Made by a program: the position numbers and the translations under genes | DNA from: Balneolaceae bacterium UBA2956 | GTDB taxonomy: Bacteria; Bacteroidota; Rhodothermia; Balneolales; Balneolaceae | Direction: 5' to 3' | Assembly (NCBI GenBank): GCA_002348545.1 | Contig: DEBM01000019.1 | Location: 5,487-17,606 of the forward strand | DNA length: 12,120 nt | Notes under the pieces: model-generated | The model's input: only the letters and a program-made list of their open reading frames with translations | The model's database searches: none | What the model was told of the DNA's origin: nothing | Part shown: positions 1 to 6,317 of the stretch, one piece after another | Layout: every line of letters starts with the position of its first letter | How positions within the stretch are numbered: the first letter of the stretch is position 1

Positions 1-98
1 CTTTTGCATGGAGAAAAAAATGGAAAAAGGATTGGGAGCAGGTTAAATATTGCAGTGACCGTTGTCGACGCTTTAAAAAGAAAGCCGATTCCAAATAA
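1..98 (+). CDS. DUF2256 domain protein, 3' end (partial, cut by window edge)
   Basis: This is the C-terminal 31 residues of an open frame that enters from the left edge (first whole codon at 3, TAA at 96-98). It reads FAWRKKWKKDWEQ, then VKYCSDRCRRFKKKADSK. The WRKKW...W..V.YCS.RCR pattern is the second half of the small DUF2256 zinc-ribbon family, whose first half carries a CxxC pair and would lie outside the window. The two cysteines seen (YCSDRC) would be the second metal-binding pair. Family function is unknown. From memory, DUF2256 genes often sit beside cryptochrome/photolyase and SDR genes, so a photolyase gene may lie to the left (inference). The last 26 bases overlap the end of the opposing SDR gene. 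The family call is fairly sure; the role is not known. Confidence 0.82.
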   Translation, partial: FAWRKKWKKDWEQVKYCSDRCRRFKKKADSK

Positions 99-822
99 AA
101 AAGGGAATCAAATCGGCAAGCTCTGCCAATAAACGCCATCGTTTGGTGATATAAATCCGTTTTTTCTTCTTCTCTATACCTTGGATCATCATTTTAACCG
201 CTCTATGAGTAGAAGCCATCCAAAAGGTATTAGGATTATTTTGTGTCATCTCCGAGACTACATAACCTGGTCGTATATCGGTGATATCGAGTTTTATATT
301 TAAGGCATTAACTTTCATACGAAATCCAGTCATATAATTTGATACGAAGTGTTTGCTGGCGGTATATACTGGAGCATGTCCAGATGCTAAATGAGATGCG
401 ATGGATGACATACCAACAATATGGCCATGACCTTGCTTTTGGAAGTGCGCAAAAGCCCAGTGCAAACCATGCGCAAAAGCACGTATATTTATATCTATTG
501 TCTGAGCGTCGGATTCCCATGGGGCTTTAAGGTCGTCGCGACCAACACCGGCGTTTAAAATAATCCCATCTAGTCCACCCATGGCTAATACTAATTTAGT
601 AAATGCTTTGGTAGTTTCTATCTCATTTGCAAGGTCTACTGCGTGTATGAATACCTTGCCTGGTGACTTTAAAAGTTCTTCTTTTAGCGTATTAAGTCGT
701 TCTTTTCTACGAGCAAGCAAACCAATAATATATCCTTTTTTAGCTAGTTGGCGCGCAAGTTCCTCTCCAATGCCAGAACTTGCACCAGTGATTAAATACC
801 GGGGAGATTGGGTCAATGACAT
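73..822 (-). CDS. SDR family NAD(P)-dependent oxidoreductase
   Basis: A 249-residue classical short-chain dehydrogenase, a cytosolic NAD(P)(H)-dependent oxidoreductase with a Rossmann fold. Visible motifs are the cofactor glycine motif TGASSGIG (12-19), an arginine pair at 38-39 after the second strand that suggests NADPH preference, NAG (90-92), catalytic Ser140 in MSSIAS, the YTASK active site (Tyr153, Lys157), and IRPGYV (183-188). Length is normal for the family. The substrate cannot be read from sequence. The ATG at 822 leaves only a few residues before the first strand, as is usual, but has no clear Shine-Dalgarno. It lies 21 bases behind the TolC-like gene and is probably the last gene of that operon, though it may only be read through. 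Its stop is inside the end of the convergent DUF2256 gene. A terminator-like hairpin lies in its last codons. Confidence 0.95.
   Translation of the reverse strand: MSLTQSPRYLITGASSGIGEELARQLAKKGYIIGLLARRKERLNTLKEELLKSPGKVFIHAVDLANEIETTKAFTKLVLAMGGLDGIILNAGVGRDDLKAPWESDAQTIDINIRAFAHGLHWAFAHFQKQGHGHIVGMSSIASHLASGHAPVYTASKHFVSNYMTGFRMKVNALNIKLDITDIRPGYVVSEMTQNNPNTFWMASTHRAVKMMIQGIEKKKKRIYITKRWRLLAELADLIPFFIWNRLSF
75..117 (-). terminator. Putative intrinsic terminator inside the SDR 3' coding end
   Basis: On the minus strand a 7-bp stem GCCGATT (117-111) / AATCGGC (90-84) is followed at once by TTTCTTTTT (83-75). An alternative inner stem GATTCC/GGAATC uses part of the same bases. GC-containing stem plus U-rich run fits a Rho-independent terminator for the SDR operon. 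It lies within the last SDR codons and within the overlapping end of the opposing DUF2256 gene. The 20-base loop is long and the U-run is broken by one C, so this is moderate evidence only. Confidence 0.5.
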
Positions 823-843
823 AGTTATATAGGTATTTTAATA

Positions 844-2160
844 TTAGTAGGATTTAGTATCCAACCAGTCTATATAAGGTTCACGAGATAAAAGTTCTTT
901 ACTGCTCAAATATCCGATATAAGTTTTGATCAATTCAAAATACCACTGTTGTTCAATTTCTTTCCAATTTAGCTCCATTTCCTGCCATTCAAGAGTTTTG
1001 AGTGGTTCATAATCATCTAATACTTGAAGCGTACTTCGCATTTCTTGTAGATTCATTTGAGTATATAGCTGGACTAATTCGAGGTACTTTTCTAGTACAG
1101 TTTTTAAATGTGATTTCCAGTAGTTTTGCTCCAAAGTAGCTTTTTTTTGTTCTGCCAAGATATCAAGACTGCGCTCTTTTTCTTCTAATGATAAATTCAT
1201 TAAATCGGTTCGGTTTCTATGAAACAATGGTAGGGTAATACCCGCTGAAATACCTAGCAGACTTTTATTGGTTCTGTTTGGAAAGTACTCGGTTTGGATA
1301 AATCCCATATCGGTATTAACTCGTTCAATGTCTTGCTCTAACTGTGTTTCTTGAAACGCAAGTTGGGCTAAATATACTTGAAGTGGTTCCGAAAAAGAGT
1401 CTTCTATTGAACTACTTAAGGTAGCTTCTATATCTTGTGCACTCAAAGTAATGTTTTGCTCCCACGTTATGATATAATTATGACTAATATTATCTCCTAA
1501 CTTCAAATTGATTGATCGAAGCAATTCTTTGTGTTTAAGTTCTAAATCTGTTTTATCATTCCATAACTTCAACTTATCCGCATGAGCTTCTGTAAAGCTA
1601 TTTGCATCGAAAAAATCTGCCCCAGGATATTCTTTTAGCCATTCAATGCGTTGTTTATTAATGGATATCCGTTCTTCGACGAGTTTAAGAGTTTGTTGTA
1701 TTTCAATCCAGGAAATAATGAGCTCATAGCGTTCAAATATTTCCTTGTCAATGGCCCTTGCCGCATCGGTTTGGAGTTGTAATTTTCGGTTTTGATAGAG
1801 TTCTTTTGTTTTTTTTCTAACTAGGGGATTAGTTGGGCGGAATCTAATATCATAGCGTTGATCTTGGGGTTGAAACTCATCATTTGAAAATCGAAACTGA
1901 ATTTCGTCTATAATAGCTGGTTGAGCTCTTTCTGGGTTTAGAAGGTTGACTTGCTCTTGAAAAGATCGTATTGGTATATGTTCTAATGAAAGGCGAATAA
2001 ACTGGAGACGGTCAAGGGTATCAATCGATCCATTATTAAGGTCTAGCATCAATATTGGCTCACTATCTTTATTAATTCTATCGAATGCTTGGACATACCT
2101 TGTTGTAGTATCAATATTCTCAAAGAGTATTGTTAATAAAAGTAATAAGATAACTCTCAT
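844..2160 (-). CDS. TolC-like outer membrane efflux protein
   Basis: About 438 residues. A hydrophobic N-terminal segment (MRVILLLLLTILF) looks like a signal peptide, possibly cleaved near VQA. The body is mostly long helices, as expected for the periplasmic tunnel of an outer-membrane factor. The stretch YFPN ... LGISAGITLPLFHRNR (about residues 292-317) is the conserved TolC/OEP signature leading from a beta strand into the second helical hairpin. Role: trimeric outer-membrane duct that docks with a periplasmic adaptor; the adaptor gene is directly upstream. I chose the ATG at 2160, one base after the HlyD TAG stop. An in-frame TTG at 2169 would add three residues (MSS) and overlap the HlyD gene by 8 bases. 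Either way translation is likely coupled. The transported substrate is unknown. No acylation cysteine is seen. Confidence 0.87.
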   Translation of the reverse strand: MRVILLLLLTILFENIDTTTRYVQAFDRINKDSEPILMLDLNNGSIDTLDRLQFIRLSLEHIPIRSFQEQVNLLNPERAQPAIIDEIQFRFSNDEFQPQDQRYDIRFRPTNPLVRKKTKELYQNRKLQLQTDAARAIDKEIFERYELIISWIEIQQTLKLVEERISINKQRIEWLKEYPGADFFDANSFTEAHADKLKLWNDKTDLELKHKELLRSINLKLGDNISHNYIITWEQNITLSAQDIEATLSSSIEDSFSEPLQVYLAQLAFQETQLEQDIERVNTDMGFIQTEYFPNRTNKSLLGISAGITLPLFHRNRTDLMNLSLEEKERSLDILAEQKKATLEQNYWKSHLKTVLEKYLELVQLYTQMNLQEMRSTLQVLDDYEPLKTLEWQEMELNWKEIEQQWYFELIKTYIGYLSSKELLSREPYIDWLDTKSY

Positions 2161-2161
2161 A

Positions 2162-3139
2162 CTACTCAATAATTACTTTCTCGCCGACGGGTAGCGGGTT
2201 TTTTTCTGGAATTTGAACGTATATCTCTAGACCAAATGTGGTTATTGAACTTGAGTTTTGAAGAATTACAGGAAGAGCTACAACTGAGCCAAACCCTGTT
2301 ATTACTCCAGTACTTATCAAGCTCGATTCTTGAGAAGAACGTACTGTAACAGTATCGCCAATTTGTCTATCCCTATCCTTTTGCCCTACTAGATATCCTA
2401 ACACAGAAGTTGGATGACGTGGATTGATTGATAATAGTGGGGTATATGAATCTACCTGTTCTAATGGCTTAACATAAACCCGTTCTACAACGCCATCAGT
2501 TTGGGCTATACGTGTTAAATTATTTAACATACGCTCTTTCCAAACTAATTCTTGTGTAGCTAGTTCCTGTCTAGCTCGAATTTGAGAAATATCGAATATA
2601 TGTTCTTGGGTCACATCATTTACTCGAATGTCAATCGCTAGTAATTCTAAAGAAAGCTGTTGTTGTAAAGATTCAATTTGAAGCTGTATTTCATTGGTTT
2701 GATTTATTTCAACTGAATTTATTTCGTTACCACTAAGTTTTTGTTGAAGATTTAGTCTTTGACTAAGCAATTTGATTTCTGCATTAATCTCTTGTTGGCG
2801 TTGTTCTTTTTCTGACTCAAATAGAGCTAATTCAGATTCCAATAGTTCACTTTTTTCTTCGATTTCTGATTCTGTAAGTAAATTTGTTTTTCGAAGTTTT
2901 TCTATATCTAATTCTAATTCAGGACTGTAGAGAGTAATTAGAGTATCACCATTTGTGACTGTTTCACCAGGTAACACTAGAGTGCTTAAAACTGTTGCAG
3001 ATCGATCCGAATTAATTGTATAGGGATTGGAGTAACTAACTCCTAAAAAGGATCTGTTACCTTTGAAATACTGCGTATTTATGATTAATAATAAAATGAA
3101 CAGTATACCGGTAAACCAAAAAAAGGAATTCTTTTTCAT
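2162..3139 (-). CDS. HlyD-family periplasmic adaptor (membrane fusion protein)
   Basis: 325 residues. One N-terminal membrane anchor (about 6-21) is followed by a first half-lipoyl segment (about 49-72, VLPGETVTNGDTLITL), a long glutamate/glutamine-rich coiled coil (about 78-208), the second half-lipoyl segment (about 212-238, DGVVERVYVKPLEQV), and a C-terminal beta-rich region (243-325, QIGDTVTV ... PVGEKVIIE). This order is the HlyD/MFP layout. Role: bridges an inner-membrane component and the TolC-like protein encoded next. The start ATG at 3139 is preceded by AGGT at 3150-3147, seven bases away, which overlaps the TAG stop of the DUF4956 gene and suggests translational coupling. No ABC, RND or MFS transporter gene is adjacent. 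The upstream partner is instead a DUF4956 membrane protein. Family call is sure; cargo is unknown. Confidence 0.9.
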   Translation of the reverse strand: MKKNSFFWFTGILFILLLIINTQYFKGNRSFLGVSYSNPYTINSDRSATVLSTLVLPGETVTNGDTLITLYSPELELDIEKLRKTNLLTESEIEEKSELLESELALFESEKEQRQQEINAEIKLLSQRLNLQQKLSGNEINSVEINQTNEIQLQIESLQQQLSLELLAIDIRVNDVTQEHIFDISQIRARQELATQELVWKERMLNNLTRIAQTDGVVERVYVKPLEQVDSYTPLLSINPRHPTSVLGYLVGQKDRDRQIGDTVTVRSSQESSLISTGVITGFGSVVALPVILQNSSSITTFGLEIYVQIPEKNPLPVGEKVIIE

Positions 3140-3148
3140 AAAAATGAC

Positions 3149-3823
3149 CTATATTTCTTCCATATTTTGGTTGTAATTAATTGAAACTCTTTGAACGCCA
3201 TCTATTGATTGAAGTGATTCTAAAAGGGAATAATGATCATTAGGAAAGGGTAACACTATGTCATAATTACACTCGACCCGCTCTTCTCTTAAGATGGTAC
3301 TTTTCTCATGAAAGTCTTTTGTTCGTTCACCAATTACTGAACGTACTTGTGATCTGATGTCTTTTTTCTCCATTCTGATATTCACTCTAGCTTTAATTTC
3401 ATTGCGTGTGGTTATATCCGTGAAATGTAAGATCAACGCAAAACCGCAGAAAAGTATGGTGCCCGTGAAAGCGATTGTAAATCCAAATACACCAACTGCT
3501 AGTCCACTACTTAATGATGCGAATATGTAAATCATATTTTTTGGGTCCTGGATACGAGTTCTAAAACGTATCATCGCCAATGCACCAAACGCACCGAGAC
3601 CTCTTGCTAAACTATCTCCAATGGCCATCATAACCATCGCTGCAACAATAGAACCTAGGGCTATAGTTTGGAAAAGGTGTTTAGGATAGCTAGGACCAGT
3701 ATGGGTTACTTTATGAGTAATGGCAATTGCTGAAGAAAGTAGAACAGCCCAAATAAGTGAATATCCAACATTAATCAAGGTTGGATAGTCATATACAGGT
3801 TGGTCAGAGAATAACTCGAACAT
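3149..3823 (-). CDS. DUF4956 domain integral membrane protein
   Basis: 224 residues. Hydrophobic segments lie at about 17-37, 50-68, 98-115 and 116-134. Between the second and third is the conserved block GAFGALAMIRFRTR (77-90) followed by IQDPKN, which I recognise as the hallmark of DUF4956. The cytosolic C-terminal part (about 140-224) is charged and ends in LLESLQSIDGVQRVSINYN, which looks like the end of an ACT/ferredoxin-like small domain, as also seen behind some MgtC-like proteins (inference). DUF4956 genes are known mostly next to VTC-type polyphosphate polymerase and CotH kinase genes; neither is in this window. Here the gene is followed after 9 bases by an HlyD adaptor and then a TolC-like gene, so it may be the inner-membrane part of that complex. 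ATG at 3823, no clear Shine-Dalgarno. Biochemical function is unknown. Confidence 0.85.
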   Translation of the reverse strand: MFELFSDQPVYDYPTLINVGYSLIWAVLLSSAIAITHKVTHTGPSYPKHLFQTIALGSIVAAMVMMAIGDSLARGLGAFGALAMIRFRTRIQDPKNMIYIFASLSSGLAVGVFGFTIAFTGTILFCGFALILHFTDITTRNEIKARVNIRMEKKDIRSQVRSVIGERTKDFHEKSTILREERVECNYDIVLPFPNDHYSLLESLQSIDGVQRVSINYNQNMEEI

Positions 3824-3846
3824 GTAGAAAAATTTTAAACAAGGAT

Positions 3847-4410
3847 TTATTCGGCTAATTTTTTATCCCAACTCCAGGAACTTGAAGAATGTCTAACCCA
3901 CTCCATGATTCCAAAGAAAGCGGCTGAGTACAGTAAATCGCTAGCTAGTGTACCGCGGAAAAAAGGAATAGCCATCTCATAGCATAATAAGAGTCCACCC
4001 CACGTAAGTGGGTAATCAGGGTCAGATAACCAAACGCCAAAATTAGAAATGATGAAAAATAGGACAGAAGCACCCAAGGCGCCACCAAGTACTCTTGTAA
4101 TAGAAACTTTCCTCAGAACGATAGACCCCAAAATTATAATTAAAGCGAAGCTTAGATAAAGCCAACCGAATCCTGGTGTAAACAACATGAAGCTGTTGTA
4201 AAACTCAGCATATAGTATATTATTGACCAATAAATCACTAATCCAATATGTTCCTAAAGGAGCTAAAAACCCCCAAAAATTCCGTCCAAGATAGGCTCCA
4301 GAAGCAAGAGCCATGGCTCCTATAGGGGCGAAGTTCATGGGATGTGGAAAAAGACGGGTGACTGCTGCTACTGCGAGCAAAAGTATTAATATGAGATACT
4401 TTTTATTCAT
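3847..4410 (-). CDS. DUF6580 family putative membrane transport protein
   Basis: 187 residues, strongly hydrophobic, with about five membrane segments. The N-terminus MNKKYLILILLLAVAAVTRL continues into FPHPMNFAPIGAMALASGAY (21-40), and later blocks are YWISDL (55-60), SNFGVWL (122-128) and CYEMAIPFFRGTLASDLLY (143-161). This pattern matches the DUF6580 family, whose fold is thought to resemble the substrate-binding S component of ECF transporters. The substrate is unknown, and no ECF ATPase or T component is in the window. It heads the five-gene minus-strand run, 23 bases before the DUF4956 gene. ATG at 4410 without a clear Shine-Dalgarno. I see no riboswitch in the 103-base upstream gap. 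The family call is good; membership of the same functional unit as the exporter-like genes is inference from spacing. Confidence 0.8.
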   Translation of the reverse strand: MNKKYLILILLLAVAAVTRLFPHPMNFAPIGAMALASGAYLGRNFWGFLAPLGTYWISDLLVNNILYAEFYNSFMLFTPGFGWLYLSFALIIILGSIVLRKVSITRVLGGALGASVLFFIISNFGVWLSDPDYPLTWGGLLLCYEMAIPFFRGTLASDLLYSAAFFGIMEWVRHSSSSWSWDKKLAE

Positions 4411-4478
4411 GTTAGAAAGTACAATTTAACGGTCAATAAAAAAAAAGCCATTGCTAATACAATACTTTAAAATAATGG

Positions 4479-4508
4479 GTTATCACCATAATTTGAAAAT
4501 AATTTCAA
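4479..4508 (-). promoter_or_regulatory. Possible promoter of the DUF6580-DUF4956-HlyD-TolC-SDR operon
   Basis: On the minus strand, TTGAAA (4508-4503) is separated by 18 bases from GATAAC (4484-4479). They match sigma-70 consensus at 5/6 and 4/6 positions. A transcript would start near 4472, giving a leader of about 60 bases before the DUF6580 ATG. In AT-rich DNA such matches arise by chance, and Bacteroidota-type promoters differ, so this is weak. Confidence 0.3.
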
Positions 4509-4513
4509 AAAAC

Positions 4514-5116
4514 TTAGTTTTTCTGAGTAGTTACCTCTACGTTTATTTTTACTTTAATTTCATCAGCTACAACAGCATCAGATAACCAGTCGCCTGCTCC
4601 GACATTGTAATCATTTCGTAGTATGGAAAATTCAGACTCAAATCCTGCAATTAAAGTATCCTCTCTTCTAGGACTGTCCATCATTCCAAGTAATGTAAAT
4701 GGCAATATAAAGTCAGTACTTACATTTTTAATACTAAGAGTACCATGAGCTTCAAAGTTATTGTTATCTATGGTTACTATTTTTTCACTTTTAAATGAAA
4801 TATGGGGATATAAATCCGATTGGAAAAAGTCCTCGGATTGCAGATGATCATCACGGCGCGCATTTTTAGTATTAATTGAGGTTACATCGATTTCTACATT
4901 AATACTAGATTCCTCAAGATTTTCAGGATCAAAATAAATAGTTGCTTCATATTGCTCAAAAGTTCCAGGAACACTTGTAAAAAAGTGTTTGGCTTCAAAA
5001 GTAATACTAGTGTGAGACTTATTTATATTCCAAGAAATGGCTTCATACCGTGTAGCTGCAAAACTAATCATTCCAAAGATTAGTATGATAGCTATAAAAA
5101 AATGATTCTTTTTCAT
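4514..5116 (-). CDS. YceI family secreted protein
   Basis: A 200-residue YceI-domain protein, a lipocalin-like beta barrel that in known members binds an isoprenoid lipid in the periplasm. The first 21 residues (MKKNHFFIAIILIFGMISFA) are a typical signal peptide, probably cut near SFAA. Family blocks are KSHTSITFEAKHFF (33-46), NTKNARRDDHLQSEDFF (82-98), YPHISFKS (103-110), AHGTLSIKNVSTDFILPF (123-140) and VADEIKVKINVEV (183-195). The open frame extends 33 codons upstream to 5215, but I take the ATG at 5116: it puts MKK directly before the hydrophobic core, whereas the extension has no secretion-signal character and crosses the repeated motif region. The gene stands apart from its neighbours (148 bases upstream, 103 downstream), so it is probably transcribed alone. 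Related proteins are often induced by envelope stress. The ligand here is unknown. Confidence 0.92.
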   Translation of the reverse strand: MKKNHFFIAIILIFGMISFAATRYEAISWNINKSHTSITFEAKHFFTSVPGTFEQYEATIYFDPENLEESSINVEIDVTSINTKNARRDDHLQSEDFFQSDLYPHISFKSEKIVTIDNNNFEAHGTLSIKNVSTDFILPFTLLGMMDSPRREDTLIAGFESEFSILRNDYNVGAGDWLSDAVVADEIKVKINVEVTTQKN

Positions 5117-5153
5117 TGTATTGTATGTTTTGTAAATAGGTTTTGAATAAATC

Positions 5154-5240
5154 ATAAAGTTCACATGAGAAGAAAAGTTGTTTAAGCATTTAAAGTGAAC
5201 TTTATAAAAGAACACTCATAAAATTGTAGCGTTCACTTTA
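5154..5240. promoter_or_regulatory. Cluster of three TAAAGTGAAC-type motifs upstream of yceI (putative operator)
   Basis: Three related sites occur in 87 bases. Site A (5154-5164) is ATAAAGTTCAC. Site B (5191-5205) is TAAAGTGAACTTTAT. Site C (5231-5240) is GTTCACTTTA. A and the right part of B are an exact 11-base inverted pair, and C and the left part of B an exact 10-base inverted pair. Site B itself is a near palindrome, TAAAGT-GA-ACTTTA (5191-5204). It touches a minus-strand TATAAA (5206-5201) that could act as a -10 box, so a repressor is conceivable. No regulator can be named. Confidence 0.45.
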
Positions 5241-5264
5241 GATATAAAATAATTCTAAATTCAA

Positions 5265-6134
5265 TTATTTTTTATGATCAATATTTGCTCGTAATAATAT
5301 CGCACTGATTACAAATAAAATAGATAGATAAAACACCCACAATGCTAATACAATAATAACAGTGTATCCTTGGTAAACAAATTCATAACGCGTTATAGCG
5401 TAACTTAGATATAGGCTCAGTAGTAATTTTGCACTTTCAAACAAAATAGTGAATAAGGCGGCCCCTTGTAATGCATCTGGAATAGAAATTTCCCTTTCAC
5501 TCATAAAACGGAAGATTACAAAAGCTAACATAAAGGTGAAACATAAGGGAAGTAATAGATCTAGTAATTCATAAATCCATGGCAGTTCAATAACAATTTT
5601 AGTTAATGGTATGGCAATTGTTCGTAAGTCAAATAGCGAAATGAAAGAGACTAAGAGACTGAAAAATAGGAATACAGTACCTAAGAGTCCTAGCCCTAAA
5701 AAATTTGTCAATAAACCTTTAATTGGATGACTTTTTCTATGTATGTCAAAAACATTAAACAAAACTATTTTTAGGCTATGAAATAGACTTTGAGTAAAAA
5801 AAAGCATTATTATTATTCCCGTTAAGCCTAACACATTTCTACCTTGAATCAATGGTGCTAATAGTGCCTCTACAATACGTTCACTCTCAACAGTGACTGA
5901 ATTTGTTTGTTCGTAGGTGATGTCGGGTAGTAGTTCGGTGCCGTACCGAACTAGCTCAGTATAAGCAGCATCAAAAGAGAGTATGTATCCAATTATTGAT
6001 ATTAGAATAAGGGTGAAGGGGATTGCGCATATAAACAAATTAAAGGTAATGGCAGAGGCATTGAATATGATATCAACTAGTTTAATTAGTTCTATAACCC
6101 TACTCCAATATGAGCGTAAACCATTTTTTGACAT
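5265..6134 (-). CDS. YihY/BrkB family inner membrane protein
   Basis: 289 residues with about six predicted membrane spans. The N-terminal SASAITFNLF-like region (here NASAITFNLFICAIPFTLIL, about 25-44), the middle LLTNFLGLGLLGTVFLFFSL segment, and the C-terminal pattern ISIPDALQGA ... YQGYTVIIVLALWVFYLSILFVI are typical of the YihY/BrkB family. The family is often mislabelled ribonuclease BN; there is no nuclease motif here. Molecular role is unsettled, with a transport or envelope function usually assumed. The ATG at 6134 has one of the better Shine-Dalgarno sequences in this window (AGGG six bases upstream). Transcribed divergently from mutS and 148 bases ahead of yceI. Length is normal for the family. 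Confidence 0.9.
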   Translation of the reverse strand: MSKNGLRSYWSRVIELIKLVDIIFNASAITFNLFICAIPFTLILISIIGYILSFDAAYTELVRYGTELLPDITYEQTNSVTVESERIVEALLAPLIQGRNVLGLTGIIIMLFFTQSLFHSLKIVLFNVFDIHRKSHPIKGLLTNFLGLGLLGTVFLFFSLLVSFISLFDLRTIAIPLTKIVIELPWIYELLDLLLPLCFTFMLAFVIFRFMSEREISIPDALQGAALFTILFESAKLLLSLYLSYAITRYEFVYQGYTVIIVLALWVFYLSILFVISAILLRANIDHKK

Positions 6135-6138
6135 TTTT

Positions 6139-6144
6139 CACCCT
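6139..6144 (-). promoter_or_regulatory. Shine-Dalgarno of yihY-like gene
   Basis: The minus strand reads AGGGTG (6144-6139), with AGGG six bases before the ATG at 6134. It supports this start. Most other genes in the window lack such a site. Confidence 0.6.
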
Positions 6145-6168
6145 AGAATTAAATGTTTTAAGAGATAT

Positions 6169-6197
6169 AATGTAGTATTAAAGCATCTAAATGTCAG
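6169..6197 (-). promoter_or_regulatory. Possible sigma-70-type promoter of yihY-like gene
   Basis: On the minus strand, CTGACA (6197-6192, 5/6 match to TTGACA) and TACATT (6174-6169, 4/6 match to TATAAT) are 17 bases apart. Transcription would start near 6162 and give a short leader containing the Shine-Dalgarno. No convincing promoter could be found in the same 183-base gap for mutS on the plus strand. Confidence 0.4.
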
Positions 6198-6317
6198 TAG
6201 GCTTACCTGAAGGGTTAAAAATAGCACTTTGCTACTATGTTTTTAAGTGATGGGTTTGGTATGTTTCATCGATAGTTTGGAAATAATTTGTTTAATTGAT
6301 TTTGTTAGCACATCTCC

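Noticed and set aside
4492..4509. Inverted repeat TTTGAAA-ATAA-TTTCAAA just behind yceI
   Set aside because: An AT-rich 7-bp stem without a following U-run; it is not a convincing terminator and overlaps a candidate -35 box.
5117..5215. 33-codon N-terminal extension of YceI
   Set aside because: The ATG at 5116 begins a canonical signal peptide. The extension would bury it and runs through the repeated operator-like motifs.
5237..5259. Inverted repeat TTTAGA/TCTAAA behind the yihY-like gene
   Set aside because: Six AT-rich base pairs with an 11-base loop and no U-run; too weak to call a terminator.
5265..6134. Ribonuclease BN label for the YihY/BrkB-like protein
   Set aside because: Historic misnaming; the protein is an integral membrane protein without metallo-beta-lactamase nuclease motifs.
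5983..6210. Plus-strand open frame of 75 codons antisense to the start of the yihY-like gene
   Set aside because: It mirrors the coding strand of a well-supported membrane protein and has no family features or Shine-Dalgarno.
6215..6246. Hairpin TTAAAAA-TAGCA-CTT-TGCTA-(5-base bulge)-TTTTTAA in the yihY/mutS divergent gap
   Set aside because: The stem is short and AT-rich with a bulge. No gene reads into it from either side, so a terminator role makes no sense. It may be chance.
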